Position numbers and translations under genes: made by a program. The notes under the pieces were generated by a model that worked only from the letters and a program-made list of their open reading frames with translations, was not told where the DNA came from and did not search any database. A DNA stretch of 64,000 nucleotides from Collybia mongolica (lineage: Eukaryota > Basidiomycota > Agaricomycetes > Agaricales > Clitocybaceae). The stretch lies in assembly GCA_013420905.1 (NCBI GenBank), contig JAAXNY010000001.1:8114561-8178560 (forward strand). The letters run 5' to 3'. Shown in pieces: positions 10,276 through 22,561 of this stretch (the stretch's first letter is position 1; each line of letters starts with the position of its first letter).

Positions 10276-11908
10276 TCAACTTCCAGGCTTGGGACTCGAA
10301 TGGCGACTCGAGTCCTTTGACATGGGGCTACCCTTCTGGATCTCTTCTAGACTATCATCCGTTTCTTGGGGTGGACGAGCCTCAGTACCACTATCCTTCT
10401 GTCCCCCCCCTGGCGCCACATTCTCTGAAGGGAGATCGTCACTGGTCTCCTTGTCCACTTCCGGAGTGAGGGCTGCTTCCAGTTCCACATTCTCGTCTGT
10501 TGTGCGAAGTTCCTCGCTACTAGCGTCACGAGGCACATCCGCGGCTTCCTTAAGGCGGCCTTCCTTCTTCAAACAGTCCTCCACCAAGCGTAGGAATTGC
10601 GCCCCCTCGCTTTCTAGAACTTTTAACAAGCGGTAGTCGTTGAAGGGTAACTGGTATTCCAGCCCGTCGCAAAAATCACGAATCATGGCTATATGTCGTC
10701 GCATCCGTTGCTGGTATACTTCAGGTTCCAGTGGCGGAGCTGCAGGGTACTCGAACTCCAAATCAGGATCTATGGAATCTTCGAGAGGCCGTGGAAGATC
10801 CGTGGGCCCCTCATCAGAAGATGGATCCTCATCTTCATCAGATTCACTATCGGATGAAGCAGCCCCGCCGGTGTCCATATTGAGTGATGGACTGTGCTTG
10901 CGCCAGCCTAGTGTCTCCCATATTGACTGTGTCATCTCTGGGGGAAGTGTCGCATCGTAATACGGTTCATGGGCGACGTGGTGATGCATCCGGATGGTGA
11001 CAAGGAAGAAGCCGGGCTCGCCTTCGTCTCGTGACGCAATGAGGAGGCCGCTCCTGCATGGATATCGTGTCTTCGCCAGGGCTACACCCTCGGTTGACGT
11101 GCGTGGCTTTGCTGCGGCTTTTGACGACTTCGACCGATGAGACACGTCTTGTGAACACCATAACCTGGTCTTGTGTCCAATTTTCGTGCGGGGGTGGTCC
11201 TTAATCCTGTGAGTATATAAGGTGAGTGTAGAGATAATAAGGGTGGGGACACACGTGAAACGATATCCAGTAGCTTTCCATATCTCATGTGTCATAGTTT
11301 GTATCCGCTGCTTGTGGGAGACCCCTGGATCGTGCACCCGGTAACTGCCTGCGAAATCAACGTCTGGGCTTTGCTTGAAGCGTTCTCGAAGTGCTTCAAT
11401 TAGCTCATTCTTATCTACGAAGGATAGAAGCGACTAACACAACCAAAAGGTAAGTTTGACACAATCAATAGGAAGGAAGGGCGAACCGTCGTCTTTAACG
11501 CCTCAGAGTTGTCCCTAGTCACCCTCAACTTCTTTGCAAGTTTCTGCGAGCCACCAATATCTGTCTTTCACGTCCATCAAGACGCTGTAAAATTACACGC
11601 AAGACAGATATACGCACTCGCTTAGCTACTAGAGCTTCCTCATTCTCAGTCACCTCTTTAAATGCCTCCTCGAATTTATGGAATCCAGATGAAGATCCTT
11701 GGTCCTCCCATTCCCGCTTGCGTTTGAGCGAGAGTTGATGAGGAGGAAGTGGTCCTCCGAAGATGGGAGGTAAAACAATTTTGTTGGGATCGAAACGAAT
11801 GTACATTCCCGTGCCCATCGGAGCCGGTGTCATTTCTTCGATTATTCGTCTCTTCTCGTCGGGATTCTGTGTTGGGTACGACCGAGAGATTGGAGGGTGA
11901 TGTGGCAC
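10276..11908 (-). CDS. Uncharacterised fungal protein with FAR1-like Cys/His block
   Basis: Exons 11908-11597, 11543-11487 and 11433-10276 give about 508 residues. A further 48-bp in-frame stretch (11254-11207) has intron-like ends (GTGTGT...CACAG) and may be spliced out, leaving about 492. The N-terminus has basic stretches (LSLKRKREWE, KLAKKLRVTR). The middle has WCSQD, then RYPCRSGLLI, then RMHHHVAHEPYYD. This Cys...Cys...His-x-His order resembles the FAR1/MULE-type DNA-binding zinc fold seen at the N-terminus of some fungal transposase-like proteins. The acidic Ser/Asp/Glu run SSDSESDEDEDPSSDEG follows, then a helical segment (QQRMRRHIAMIRDFCDGLEY...LRLVEDCLKKEGRLKEA). No catalytic transposase core is present. 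A nuclear DNA-binding or domesticated role is an inference only. Confidence 0.65.
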
Positions 11909-12442
11909 TGTCCCAACAAAAAATTGGGTCGCAAGGCTCGCTTTGGAATGTTGGGGGTCCAGGAGAGTTCAGATTACCCTTCAGGCACGAACTAGTATTT
12001 GTTACATAATTGAAACATATTATTTACATCGGCTAAGTCGTTCCGGCCATGTTCAGGTTGTAGAAGCACTAAAGGAGAGAAAGTAAACCACAAAAAGTCT
12101 ATCCATGAAGTCCTTCCAGTTTACCAGGACGCTCCCCACAACCCCCACAAAGCCGAATGCCTCACAACCACCGAACATTCTCCCCTTATGGTGAAATGGC
12201 CTGTCAGGTGGTGAAACTGTCGCGAACACGAGCCGAGTATTCAGATTTGGGATTCCTGTGAGAATTAACCAAGTACTGAATCATCTCGACTTGTGACCGG
12301 CGTAGGTTTTCGATAAACATACAGTCAGGTTTGTTCGATCAAGGCTTTGCGGTATATGTCTCAAGTAAAAAGGATTTAGGAACAAACTGGTATTCAAGAA
12401 CGAACATACCTCTAAGTGCCCTCTTACACGACATTTCTGCTT
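11909..12442. other. Intergenic, no gene seen
   Basis: It lies between two minus-strand genes. It contains the probable promoter of the 10276-11908 gene and the 3' flank of the HSBP1-like gene. Confidence 0.4.
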
Positions 12443-12938
12443 TCATTGTAGTCCACTGTCACTCCTCCGCATTCCCGGCGTCCCCCCCACAGGCGATGGC
12501 GATTGTGGAACACTTATGTCGCCGTTGATAATGTCTTGGATCGATGTTTCGAGGGCATCAACACGTGTGGACATTTGGTTCACTGACAAAACAGGGCATG
12601 AGAATGTGCGACTATAGGCATCCCTAAGGATGGACGAACTTCGGTCAAGAATCTGTGTCGACATTTCATCGAACTTGGAGTCCAGTTGTTCCAGCAGCGT
12701 TTCAACCTATGTATCACCTACGCGGTAAATTTTCTAAAAAGGCGCTGTTTTGGTCGTCGATACTCACAAACGCCGTCAGCTCATGAGGGCTCGATATTTC
12801 AGTTGCGGAGAGCGCAGACGGTTTCGATGTAGTTGTTGGTTGTTTGACAGATGGTATGGGCGTCTTATCCTTATCGGCGTCATTTCCTTTGGAGGGGGTC
12901 GAGGGGACTACATTTAGAGGCAGCGCTGACGAGGTCAT
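12443..12938 (-). CDS. Heat shock factor-binding protein 1 (HSBP1)-like coiled coil
   Basis: Three exons: 12938-12768, 12706-12640 and 12582-12443. Introns of 61 and 57 bp have consistent phases. The product is about 125 residues. The HSBP1 core is unmistakable: ELTAFVETLLEQLDSKF, DEMSTQILDRMNQMSTRVDA, LETSIQDIING. Its heptad pattern forms a small trimeric coiled coil. In animals HSBP1 binds the trimerisation domain of heat shock factor and dampens the stress response. Here the core is flanked by a Ser/Thr/Pro-rich N-terminal extension of about 50 residues and a short Ser/Pro-rich tail. The chosen Met (MTSSALPLNV) gives a compact protein; an upstream Met in the same frame at 13118 would add 60 unsupported residues. 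Confidence 0.85.
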
Positions 12939-15379
12939 CGGTAAGATTGTGGTGGCACGACGATCGGAGGGTGTTGTCGCCTTTCGGAGCCTGATGTTGA
13001 GCTTGGCTCGCGTTGTCTGTGGCGTGAACAGATAATAGTGGTACATATGGGCGGACCGGACGAGGCCGGACGGAATGAACCGTCGCTGAGATTCAAATGT
13101 CGAACGCAAGTTCACCAACTTTGCAACAACCTACATACAACTTCATAATGGAATACTACCCCACCAGGACCTCCCATCGATAACAACATTTAGGATATAT
13201 GGGCCCCACGATTCCAAGGATTCTACATCACGCGACCTCAAAAGCTGCCAGGTAACCACACCTCAGGCCGCCGCCCTTCACAAACTCGCCACGAGTAAGA
13301 AAGGCCCGAAAAAAAACTGGATGGTCAGGAGATACAGTCAGATGTTTCATAGATTAATACGACGGAAGGATGGATCATGACAAGAGTAACGTATGAACGA
13401 AGAGACATGTGTTAATATCTCAGAAAGTAGATTGGGACCAAAGGACCAGAATTACTGATCCAAATAAAACCAGGTCCCAAGTTTAACCTTTATAGCGCGG
13501 ATTGATATGCCACTATCCGTCGATAATCGGGTGCCAGGCGGCGATCAACCGTGGACCTCAGAGCTGCCTCGCCCCGATGGAAATTTTGAGTTCCGTACTA
13601 GACATTGAAATAGATTGGAAGACCCATGATCCCGGTTTTGTGGCGAATGTGCGGCTCATGTTGTGGTGTTTGTTCGCTTCTTCACCAAGATCAGCGACCT
13701 CGAAGCTACCCTGAGTTAGTCCCTGCACCTATCTGGTAAGTTGGACAAAATTAGGAGAATGGTTGACATGTGAAGGCGACGGATTAGGAGGCGAATGCGA
13801 CATAGAAATTGACGTTCCCAGGGCCGTGGCATAGCTTCTATACAACGGAAACGTGTTTACTCATGCAGACAGCCTTTAAATAATTTGCAAATATAAAATG
13901 AAAGGTATATTACGGAGGAAGGCGCCAACATGTGTGCTCGAGCGTCAGAGCACCCAAGTACGCAGGCTTCCATACGAGCGCGTCGTAATGCAGGAAGCTT
14001 CGGGGATGGTTCGGATGCAATGCTTTTCAGAAAGACGAGCCACGACTGCTGTGTTGGGTCGTTATTTGGTGGTTGAATGCCGAAATGTCAGCCTAGGCGC
14101 TTCAAAAGAGCGAGGTTTGTGAGAGGCGTTCCTTCCGAGTATGTCGATATGAAATTCCAATCAACCACAATCGCCCTAATGATCGGAAGGAGTGGTAGTT
14201 GACAGATGAGGCAGAGATGCGGTGATGTTGAGGTTTATTTCCGCGATAAGATGGAAAGCGGCGCAACCTCGCGATCGGATGAGCAAAGGGACCAACGATC
14301 CCGAGACATCCGGCAATGGTGTCCTGGTTAAACGTGGAGCGGTATTTTAGTCCGAATGACCACAGCAACCAATCTGTACCTTAAGGATATTTCTCAAACA
14401 CGGTGATGTTAGATGGGAGGCATGCGATCGGTATAACCAGGGCAATCGCCTTGTTCCAGATTGAGTTAATATCTCCGGGAGTCTGGGGAAGAGTGGCGGG
14501 TGATGTTCCATGCATGTAGTCACTGATGTGCAACATCTGAAATGAGACTTGAAGCAATAAGTATAATAATAACTCAGGCCGCGCAGTAGACAATGCGTAT
14601 CACCTGGTGCACTTGCAATGAACAAGGGTTGGAGAAGGCTGACGTCGTGCAGTATAATACTCCTTTCTTCGAATGGACTAGGTGAGGTCGGCGACGAGTG
14701 TGTGTGAGGTAACACAGCGATGGAAATGAATGATGCCGAAATGAAGACAGAGAAAATTTTTGGTCAAACGATGATTGGATGTCCATAATCTGATGATACC
14801 ATGTGGAATATTACACGTTTGTCGTCCTCATGACAAGTAGAATTTAGGAGCGAGGAGATGGCACACTGAGGACACTCTAAATAGCCGTCAAGGGTTTCGT
14901 TCGGTTGAGGTCGAGGAAATGGAGTCGGCGCGTGACAGTTAACCTGGCTGAATCCGCGGACCTCACGGAACTTGCGTACAACCGTCCCGATATGTCGTTG
15001 GAAAACTTCTCCCTTGCCAGGGTAAGTGTTGGAATGCCCCATGAGCGTTTGCTTTAGGCGTATTCCGAGAGGCACTGCTTCATCGGATCGGCACTAGACA
15101 AAGCGCAAATACATTATTTTTGAAGTCAAGATATGTTCGAAGGGAAACCTTGTCTTGTCACTTCTCGGGCAGACAGGATGAATAGTGACATAGGTATGGT
15201 AGTAGATGTATATTGACGGTCATGGTCGAAGAGTGGCGAAAATTACAGATTTACGGAGGTTTCCCACGGCTAAACGTAAAATACATCACCGGCCCGATGA
15301 AATTGACACTCAAATTCATCCCTGATCCATCCCCATCTCGCTCAAGACATTGAGTTCTTCCTCAGTCTTTCCCAGTTCA
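12939..15379. other. Region without a recognisable gene; possible unassigned minus-strand frames
   Basis: About 2.4 kb. The most gene-like pieces are minus-strand frames at 14764-15075 (103 codons, containing ECPQCAISSLLNSTC) and 14347-14715, with a parallel frame at 14381-14593 (LHISDYMHGTSPATLPQTPG). These could be exons of one minus-strand gene or remains of one, but I could not join them convincingly and recognise no family. The part from 13120 to 14100 shows nothing. Confidence 0.3.
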
Positions 15380-16560
15380 ACATGGTATTGCCACAGCTGA
15401 AACTTTCCTCAAATGTCAAGGTGAATCTCCTCTTACGACATGTGGTGTTCCCACCCAACCCGGGAGTTGCACGATGGCAACTAAATTCCTATCTTTGGTT
15501 TTGGTACTGCTGACGTCTAATAATGTGTGAAACTTCAGGTTAACCAGTCACCTCAAAAGAGACTTACGAGATGAAAGGGAGGGAGGCGTATAAAGCCGTG
15601 ACCTAGGCGCTCGAGGTATATTCCCGCCGTTTGTGCTAACCATATGTGTCTGATTTAGATCGTATCTACTTTGAGGTTGGATATCATCATATCGTAAGCC
15701 TTTTATGATGAACGATTTTCTGGAATAGTACAGACATGATGTCGTAGGGTTCGGCCGAGTAATACGAGGATGAAAAAGAAATCGGGCAAGCTCTCCTTGA
15801 CTTCTGCAAGGAGGACGAGGAGACCCCTCCCTCCGATGTTTTTACACGACGAAATTCAAAACCAACAACGGGTACAACGCCGTTCGCAAGTCGATAAAAA
15901 ATCCCTGAATGAGCGTGGTCTAGGATATATCGATCTTTATCTTGTTCACGGACCCAGCGGCGGGTAATTTACGACATCCAGAAAGAAGGCACATTGAAGA
16001 GCATCAGGATCAGTACCGTCGGGGTAAGACATATGCAGGAAATCGTGGATCTTGGAGTGCTCTTTTCCGTTCGTCGTCAACAAGGTTTAATACGAAATTT
16101 TGTCCCTGATTCAGTACTAATAACTATAGTGTCCTCCAAATTGAATTATACCCTTTTATGGCTCGCAAAGCAGTGGCTCAGTTCTGTAAATCGCAATCGA
16201 GTTGGAGGTAAGCCGGCTTTCCTAGTACAAAGGCTGTATTTTTCGAACGGACGTTACGTAGGCCTAGGCGCCCCTCGTTAATGCCCTTCGTTTCACACAC
16301 CCTTTTATCATAGCGCTTGTGAGGAAGTATCAGAGGGAACCAGCAAAAACTCTCTTACGGAATTCCCTGCCAAACAGGTATTTCATTTGCAGTGTATGAA
16401 GTAAAACTCATTTAACTGTTCCGAACAGGGCTTCATTCCGTTCCCGAAGTCGTTGAAGCAACACATCACATGGAAGACCCAAGTTTTTGCCTTTGAACTT
16501 TTGGAGGACGATGTTTTCAGTTTGGACGATCTTGACGAAGGTCAGTTCGGTATTTTATCG
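15380..16560 (+). pseudogene. Aldo/keto reductase pseudogene
   Basis: Pieces of a cytosolic NADPH-dependent aldo/keto reductase appear in order on the plus strand: a short first exon near 15380; LHDGN then a stop then IPIFGFGTAD (15470-15520), the stop replacing the usual Lys; KGREAYKAVT then a stop (15570-15615); YEDEKEIGQALLDFCKEDEE (15760-15825); a Y-TTKF...NAVRKSIK segment that must shift frame into SLNERGLGYIDLYLVHGP (15840-15960); LKSIRISTVGVRHMQEIVD (15995-16050); PFMARKAVAQFCKS (16150-16195); and GFIPFPKSLKQHIT...DLDEGQ (16430-16545). At least two stops and two frameshifts are spread along it, so it is inactivated rather than mis-spliced. Confidence 0.85.
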
Positions 16561-18421
16561 GCATCACATGGCTATAGTTTTTCCTGCCAAGGCTTATCAC
16601 AGGCTTGGATCCCACCAGTTGGCCCTAACGGAAGATAAAAATATATCATATCGTTAGGTGCGGAGTTATCCCCATGGATGATATTATCCAACGAGCGATC
16701 TGTGCTTACTTTTACCAACCCGGGCCCAGAATTATCGCCCTCATCGTCTATAAATTCAGTGGGTGCCTTTGATACTGGAAATGCTTGACGGGTTGTAAAT
16801 CGGAGTTCTCGGGCATGTACATCAAACATATACAGCTTGTATATGCTGATTTTTTCGCGTTTAACAGGATAGTTGCTCATCCATACTCCTTCTCCCCTCA
16901 TTAGACCACACAAGCCCAAGCCTTGATTGGCTTCCCGAAAATCATGATATCATGGGGTACACTTCGGACCAAACCCATAAATAGCGTCAGCTTTGAGTAT
17001 ATCTGGCATGGTGGTATGCTTAATCTTCCGCCTTTTTCCCTTCTTCCGTCTTCCGCGTCACCTCTACCGGTTCCGGTCAAAATGTGTGCCGTTTTCCGCC
17101 ATGCTCCTGGTTTGATCCAGATCTAAAAAGTTTAATCGGCCGCGGCAGCTGCTGAACGTTATAAACAATGATGTTTTTCCGGTACCATTGTCGTGAGTCG
17201 GCCCAACGAACTGTAAGCGCCTCGGCGCGGAGTTACTTGCTTAACACCTGACTTAATTATCTGACAGAGAAGTCTGCATCATTGTCTTCAAGGACTTGGG
17301 CTCACTCCAGTCCCCGTTTTTCTGTGCCTACTAGCTGGCTTCGGAAGCGTTTGTCAACTACTCAAATACTTTTGATTTTCTGTCATTGCGTATGTTAGTC
17401 TTTCGTCCGAAGAACAAAAGCAATGTTTTTTTTTTTCTAGAAGCCAATGTCTCCGACGGTCGTTCCCTGATGATGAGAAGTAATGAAGCATTGTTTCCAT
17501 GATGCGGGTGACTTACCCAATTGTAGATGACTGGTGACCCGACGTCGCCCGACGTTCACTTGGTCCCCGAAGACAATGAGCTGCAAAAGTCGCCGATCAG
17601 CTAGTTTTCGTAAACCTGACAGGATTTTCGAATTATGACGATGGTATGACATCACAAACCGAGCTAGGCCTCACGCAAGCCCGCCTCAATCAATACAAAG
17701 CCTTCCGTAAGCATGGCCTTCCTCTCCCATACTATGACCCGACAAACCTCAAGCGATGTACGGTTTTCGCCAGGTCTCGCTCCATCCCCGAGAAGTTCAA
17801 GACGGTATGCCCAGCTGATAAAATTTCTTCGCTTAGGCCAAAGGCGCGATCAGTCTCCCTTAACGCGAGCTTGGGACTCGCCACGAGGAATTCATTCAAG
17901 CTTAGCTGGACCCAGGATCACAAAATTTCTTTCAAAAAACATAACGTCGCCTGGAATTTCTAGAGTTAGTGGCGAAGTGAATCCAATTTCTATTGAAACT
18001 TACATCTGTCCTTTTGTTCAGGCGAGATGTGCTCTCACCTCTTTTCAGGCTTGGACATGGGACGCAAATGATGATTTGTCATTGCATAATCAAGGCCGAT
18101 CAATTGATATGTTGCTCGGCAAAACCCGCACTGGCCGGCGGCAAGCAAGAAAAAATCAGCCCGTTTCTAACCCTGGCCTGGTTCTTTTTGGTTCGCACAC
18201 ATTTCTCGACATGCAACAGCATTTACCCTAGGCATTTCGCATATTTCTCATCTACGATCACCCCCTTGTTGCTCAAACCTGTCTGATGGTCGATGTCAAC
18301 CATCCAGGGTGCCTTCATCCTAACCCATACCGTAATCAACGGCGAGGTTGCTCTCACCCTTGACGGATAGAAGCGCGGCGATCACAAAGTTGTACGCACC
18401 TTCCCTAACATTCCTGCTCCG
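16561..18421. other. Region without a recognisable gene
   Basis: About 1.9 kb. Open frames are a 115-codon minus-strand frame (16572-16919) and overlapping plus-strand frames at 17646-18286. None resembles a known family, and no convincing splice chain was found. The final 100-200 bases should carry the promoter of the F-box gene at 18422. Confidence 0.3.
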
Positions 18422-20832
18422 ATGGCTTCCTATTCTGTATATACAGGCCAATCTCGCCTTCGATATGAGGGCATGACTCCGCAAGCCCCATCAATGTCCT
18501 CCCCATCTCGTCTATACAAGCTGTCGTTGAATGACTGGGAACGAGTTGCGTTTTATATGGTGGCGTCAGAGAACACATTTCTGGGGCCTCCATCTGAGCT
18601 ATGTGCTCTATCTCTTGTATCCCACCATGTACATGATGCAATATCTGTCAAGCAAAACTCTCGCCTCTATGCAAAGATATTCCGATTCAAGTTCGACACC
18701 GCAGCGCCTTCAAGGCGTCTTTCCGACCGCTGGCTCACCAGTCGTTGCTTGGCAAGCGAATTGATCAAGCGATTCACAGCTCTCCGTCGGGTTCGGCTCC
18801 GGCACGAATATAAGCATGACGATCTTTGGACATGTTACTTAATGTGTGTGTTCCAACCTTTATACCTCTACTATCTCATCGATAATGAAGGATGACCGAG
18901 AATGACGGCAAGAACGAGAGTCAACTCATACAATGGGCTGGTTTGGAGCGTTATCTAGGAACGTTCATGAGTGCGATTGCACGAACTCCTCAATTATGGT
19001 ATTCCGATGTAGTCGGTCATTCTTTGGCAATGTGGCTGCTATGGATGACAATCTCTCGGGGTAAGGAGATCTTGTAATTAAGTATCTACGGAAACTCAAT
19101 TATCTTTTCTTTCTACAGATAAAATTAAGGCGGAGGATGCGGAAGTCAGCAAAGCGATAATTGTCATGTTGCATCCGTTTATTGTTACTGGCCATCGAGT
19201 AAGCTCGCGTTATTTGATATATGGTCCGTTTCCATTGATCATGTCCCAAGATGGCCTCGACGTACTCACCTGATTGTTTCTTCAACTTGCCGATATGTGA
19301 TCAGACGACAAGTCTACCTCTACACTGTTCCGGGCCGCCTCCCTGTCTTACCGAAATCATACACTATTCACATAAACTCAAGCTTGTGGTGCCTTTAGCA
19401 ACGTCTGCCGCTGCTCTGATTACGACGGTACACACGGAAGAGCTCCAGGACTGGCGTACTTTTCCCGAGGCTGCACGTTCCATGCCCTCTGATCGGGCTG
19501 CTGCAGACGCTTTGGGCGTTGCAGGCCCAACTCTCGAGGATATTTCTTCATTTCACTTTCAAGAGCGTGTCTGTGTTCCTCATCGAACCATTCCTGTAGT
19601 CGACTCGGGTTTTGACCAATACAAGATGGAAACTGAGGATGAAAGTATAACCCTCTCACGTCCTGAAGGTAGCAAGCGATATGATGAAGATTGGAGTCGG
19701 CTTGTTGCATGCCACGGTCCCTGGATAGGATCAACGGCACTGAGGGGTAAAATGTTCACTCCCGGCTCGTTGGTCGGGTCATGGGAAGGCCGGATGCTAG
19801 TGAACTTATCTCTACCTTGTAGGCATTGATAACTCCACTGACCACCTGAACATTCACAGATACCGAGTTTCGAAGAACATCTAATCTACACTATCAACGC
19901 CAGTTCCTCACCGTTTTCGGTTTCTTTATACCACCAACCACTATATTGGACACTGCAAGAGCACCACTGCCTCCATCGCGATGGTATGCTTTCAACGGGC
20001 GCAGGGGACATGGAAGATGATGACTTTTTGAACGCGTGGCTGCCTCGAGGGACTACGGTCAAACATACCCGTGTTTGTTCCGAGATGTTTCTTTCCTCGT
20101 CGATCAATGATCTTACTCTCATCTAGGATGCTATTCAACTATATGATCCTGTGACCTGCCGGACTGCGCGTTATGAAACCTTTAATCCCAGGATTACGGC
20201 GCACTATTCAAAGACAGCGTGCGACAAAATGGAGACTCCTTGGATCTCTGATAGTTTTCCTGAAGCCATATCGGGAAACGACTTAGGATCAGATCTTGAC
20301 ACTGAGAATCCAGCCTCGAGCATGGTGTATATCGATGACGATGATGAATATGAAGATGTCGTCCGGTAAGCTCTTTTGAACCTCTCAAAGATCTTCGTTT
20401 TTGCCTTATCAGTCATCATCAGTCATCGGTCTAGTGGGATATGCGATATCTTGATAACTGGCAAGGTTAGTGATGTGATGCAGAATTGAGAGAAATATTC
20501 ACCCATGATTTCCAGGTCAGTGAACGTCGGGCGAGTGCATGGGGTGAATTTACAATCATTGGAAGAGTGAGACCTTGGGATGGCCTGATTGTGTTGCTTC
20601 GCACACCTGTGAGTATCCCTTTCAATAAAAGATGTACCGGACCATGACCCTAAAACATGTTCATTCACAGCGCTTCAACGAGCATGGTCAATGGATCTTC
20701 AGGGGATACTTGCATGACCGGAACCTCGTCGGCCGCTGGCGCGAAACCTCAACCCCTATAGATGCCGCTGGGCTTGAGGGTGCATTCGTACTATCCAAAC
20801 AGGATGACCAGGCGATGCGTTGTACGCATTGA
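18422..20832 (+). CDS. F-box-type protein of a basidiomycete family
   Basis: Nine exons: 18422-18843, 18891-19060, 19119-19198, 19251-19799, 19860-20072, 20127-20365, 20435-20465, 20516-20608 and 20671-20832. All phases agree, giving about 652 residues. The N-terminal block (LSLNDWERVAFYMVASENTF, then ALSLVSHHVHDAIS) resembles the degenerate F-box at the start of a large basidiomycete family. RRLSDRWLTSRCLASELIKR, DDLWTCYLMM, TENDGKNESQLIQWAGL, VHEDW-like YDEDWSRLVACHGP, TPGSLVGSWEGRMLV, LYWTLQEHHCLH, FLNAWLP, IIGRVRPWDGLIVL and GYLHDRNLVGRWRE are the conserved blocks. F-box proteins recruit substrates to SCF ubiquitin ligases; the substrate is unknown. The last four exons lie inside the left arm of the giant inverted repeat and recur at 63288-64000. 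Confidence 0.85.
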
Positions 20833-22561
20833 ATTTCGCCACCCAACGTGCACCTGTGCAGGTGACACTGTCGTGTCGATACGAAGTACCTCCAATGCTC
20901 AAGCTTTATTTACGTTGATTAGGGATGACATATAATTATAACGGGTGCAATTGGGGAACGAAATTTCCGGCCGGAATATAATTTATACATGCTATTTGCA
21001 ATATATACGGAAGCCAACATCTCAACGCTGTTTTAAGACAGTAGACAATATAATGCTTTAGACGCTGTGTTTTTCACTTCGGTCCCTCCGAGGTTCAGAA
21101 CTTTCCTGTTCACATCCTGTCTGCATCCACCCTAGAAATTAATCTCGTAATCATGACCCTTCTTAGGCACATAGGCGCACTTCTTACGACCTTACATGAT
21201 ATTAATCAATAAGTCAAACTTTCCAAGGCTAGGTAGGAATTTCCGAAATAACGGTTTTCTGAAATGTCCCAAGTTCACTGAACTCACCACGTTCAATCCT
21301 ATTCAAGGTGGCCATGGACAGCGGAAGTGAGGTAACCTGGCACACATGTTGTAGGGCTGTCGATTCCCAGGACCACGGCGCCCGAGAAGTTGAAGATTGG
21401 GCCTAGATCTCCTATTATACTGATGAGGGAGATGGCCGAGGGCCTGGCTTCGGATTGGTGCCACGGAGCGTGGAAGCTATGTTTGCGTCCTTGCTTCGTG
21501 TGAACCTTAGAGAGCCCGTTTCCTGTTTCGCCTCCCAACATCGATCAGATACCGGAATAGTGGTAAAGGGGCACACATATCATCACAGTATTCGTTCCCA
21601 CAAAGTCGTTAAACCCTTGATGTTCGTTCCCTTCATCTATCTCTCAACATGAAGAGTAACTCACTTATCTATTGCACTTCATCTACGCATATTTCTGCTC
21701 ATCGAGCGTCACCTACCAGTACTGTTATACTGTCTGATCAACCATGGGAGTGTTCTTGCTCTGCCTTATTTTTTTATAGTTTGTTTCTTTTGCGGAAATT
21801 TAGTTGAAGGGTTATTCAAAACGTATTCCTAGATCAGGACCCAGGTCGAATTAACTATGACCTTGCACTTTACCGCTTTATACCTAGAGCGATTTTGCGT
21901 TACACAACGGGCCGAACAGCTGAGCTACGGAACAACTCGACGCCTTGTGTGGAACCCCTACTCAGCCCTACAACCAGAAATTTCCATATGAAGAATATGA
22001 CCTAGAATGTCAGCCGTATTCAGGAGCAAGGATGACCAGTCCCATCGATTTTGAAATGAAGGCTGTTTCAAAGAAGCAACTCAACCCAAAGCGGCAGCTA
22101 TTGGAGTTGGTTGGCCGTGTAATACTATGACCCAGTCGGCCCTGTGCAGCCTGCCTGGCGCCCGTAAATAACCCGGATCTACATCATGCCCAGATTGGAG
22201 AACAGAATGTATTCAATAAATTATACGCCCAAATTGTCCCCTAAAGTCCATAATCCATAAGCAGTAAATCGCCGGAAAGTAGGAGAAGCAGGTGACAAGT
22301 GGCGTACAATATGTCAAGCAATTCATGCTTCGGGTGACGTTACCCCAGGGTTTACTGGAAACCTTGTAAGGAGAATGCAAGCCGATAAGCGGCTAATGAA
22401 CTCGTCTGAATCCAGGCGCACGCTATCGATTTCCGGACGGAGTGTATCTTCGATTATGCAAGGAGCAACAAATGGCGAATCATAAAGGAAGGTACTCACC
22501 TTCCACACAGACTCAAGCCCACTTGTAAATCCTGCCCAACAACCTTCAAACTTACCCTCAA
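20833..22561. other. Long upstream region of the WOPR gene, no gene recognised
   Basis: About 1.7 kb between the F-box stop codon and the WOPR start codon. A minus-strand frame at 21299-21541 (80 codons) is the longest and is not family-like. Regulators of this class often have long upstream regions, so much of this may be promoter or leader. Confidence 0.35.

Noticed and set aside
10289..10960. Plus-strand frames opposite the 10276-11908 gene
   Set aside because: Ser-rich mirror images of the acidic/Ser-rich minus-strand exon, with no homology or splice support.
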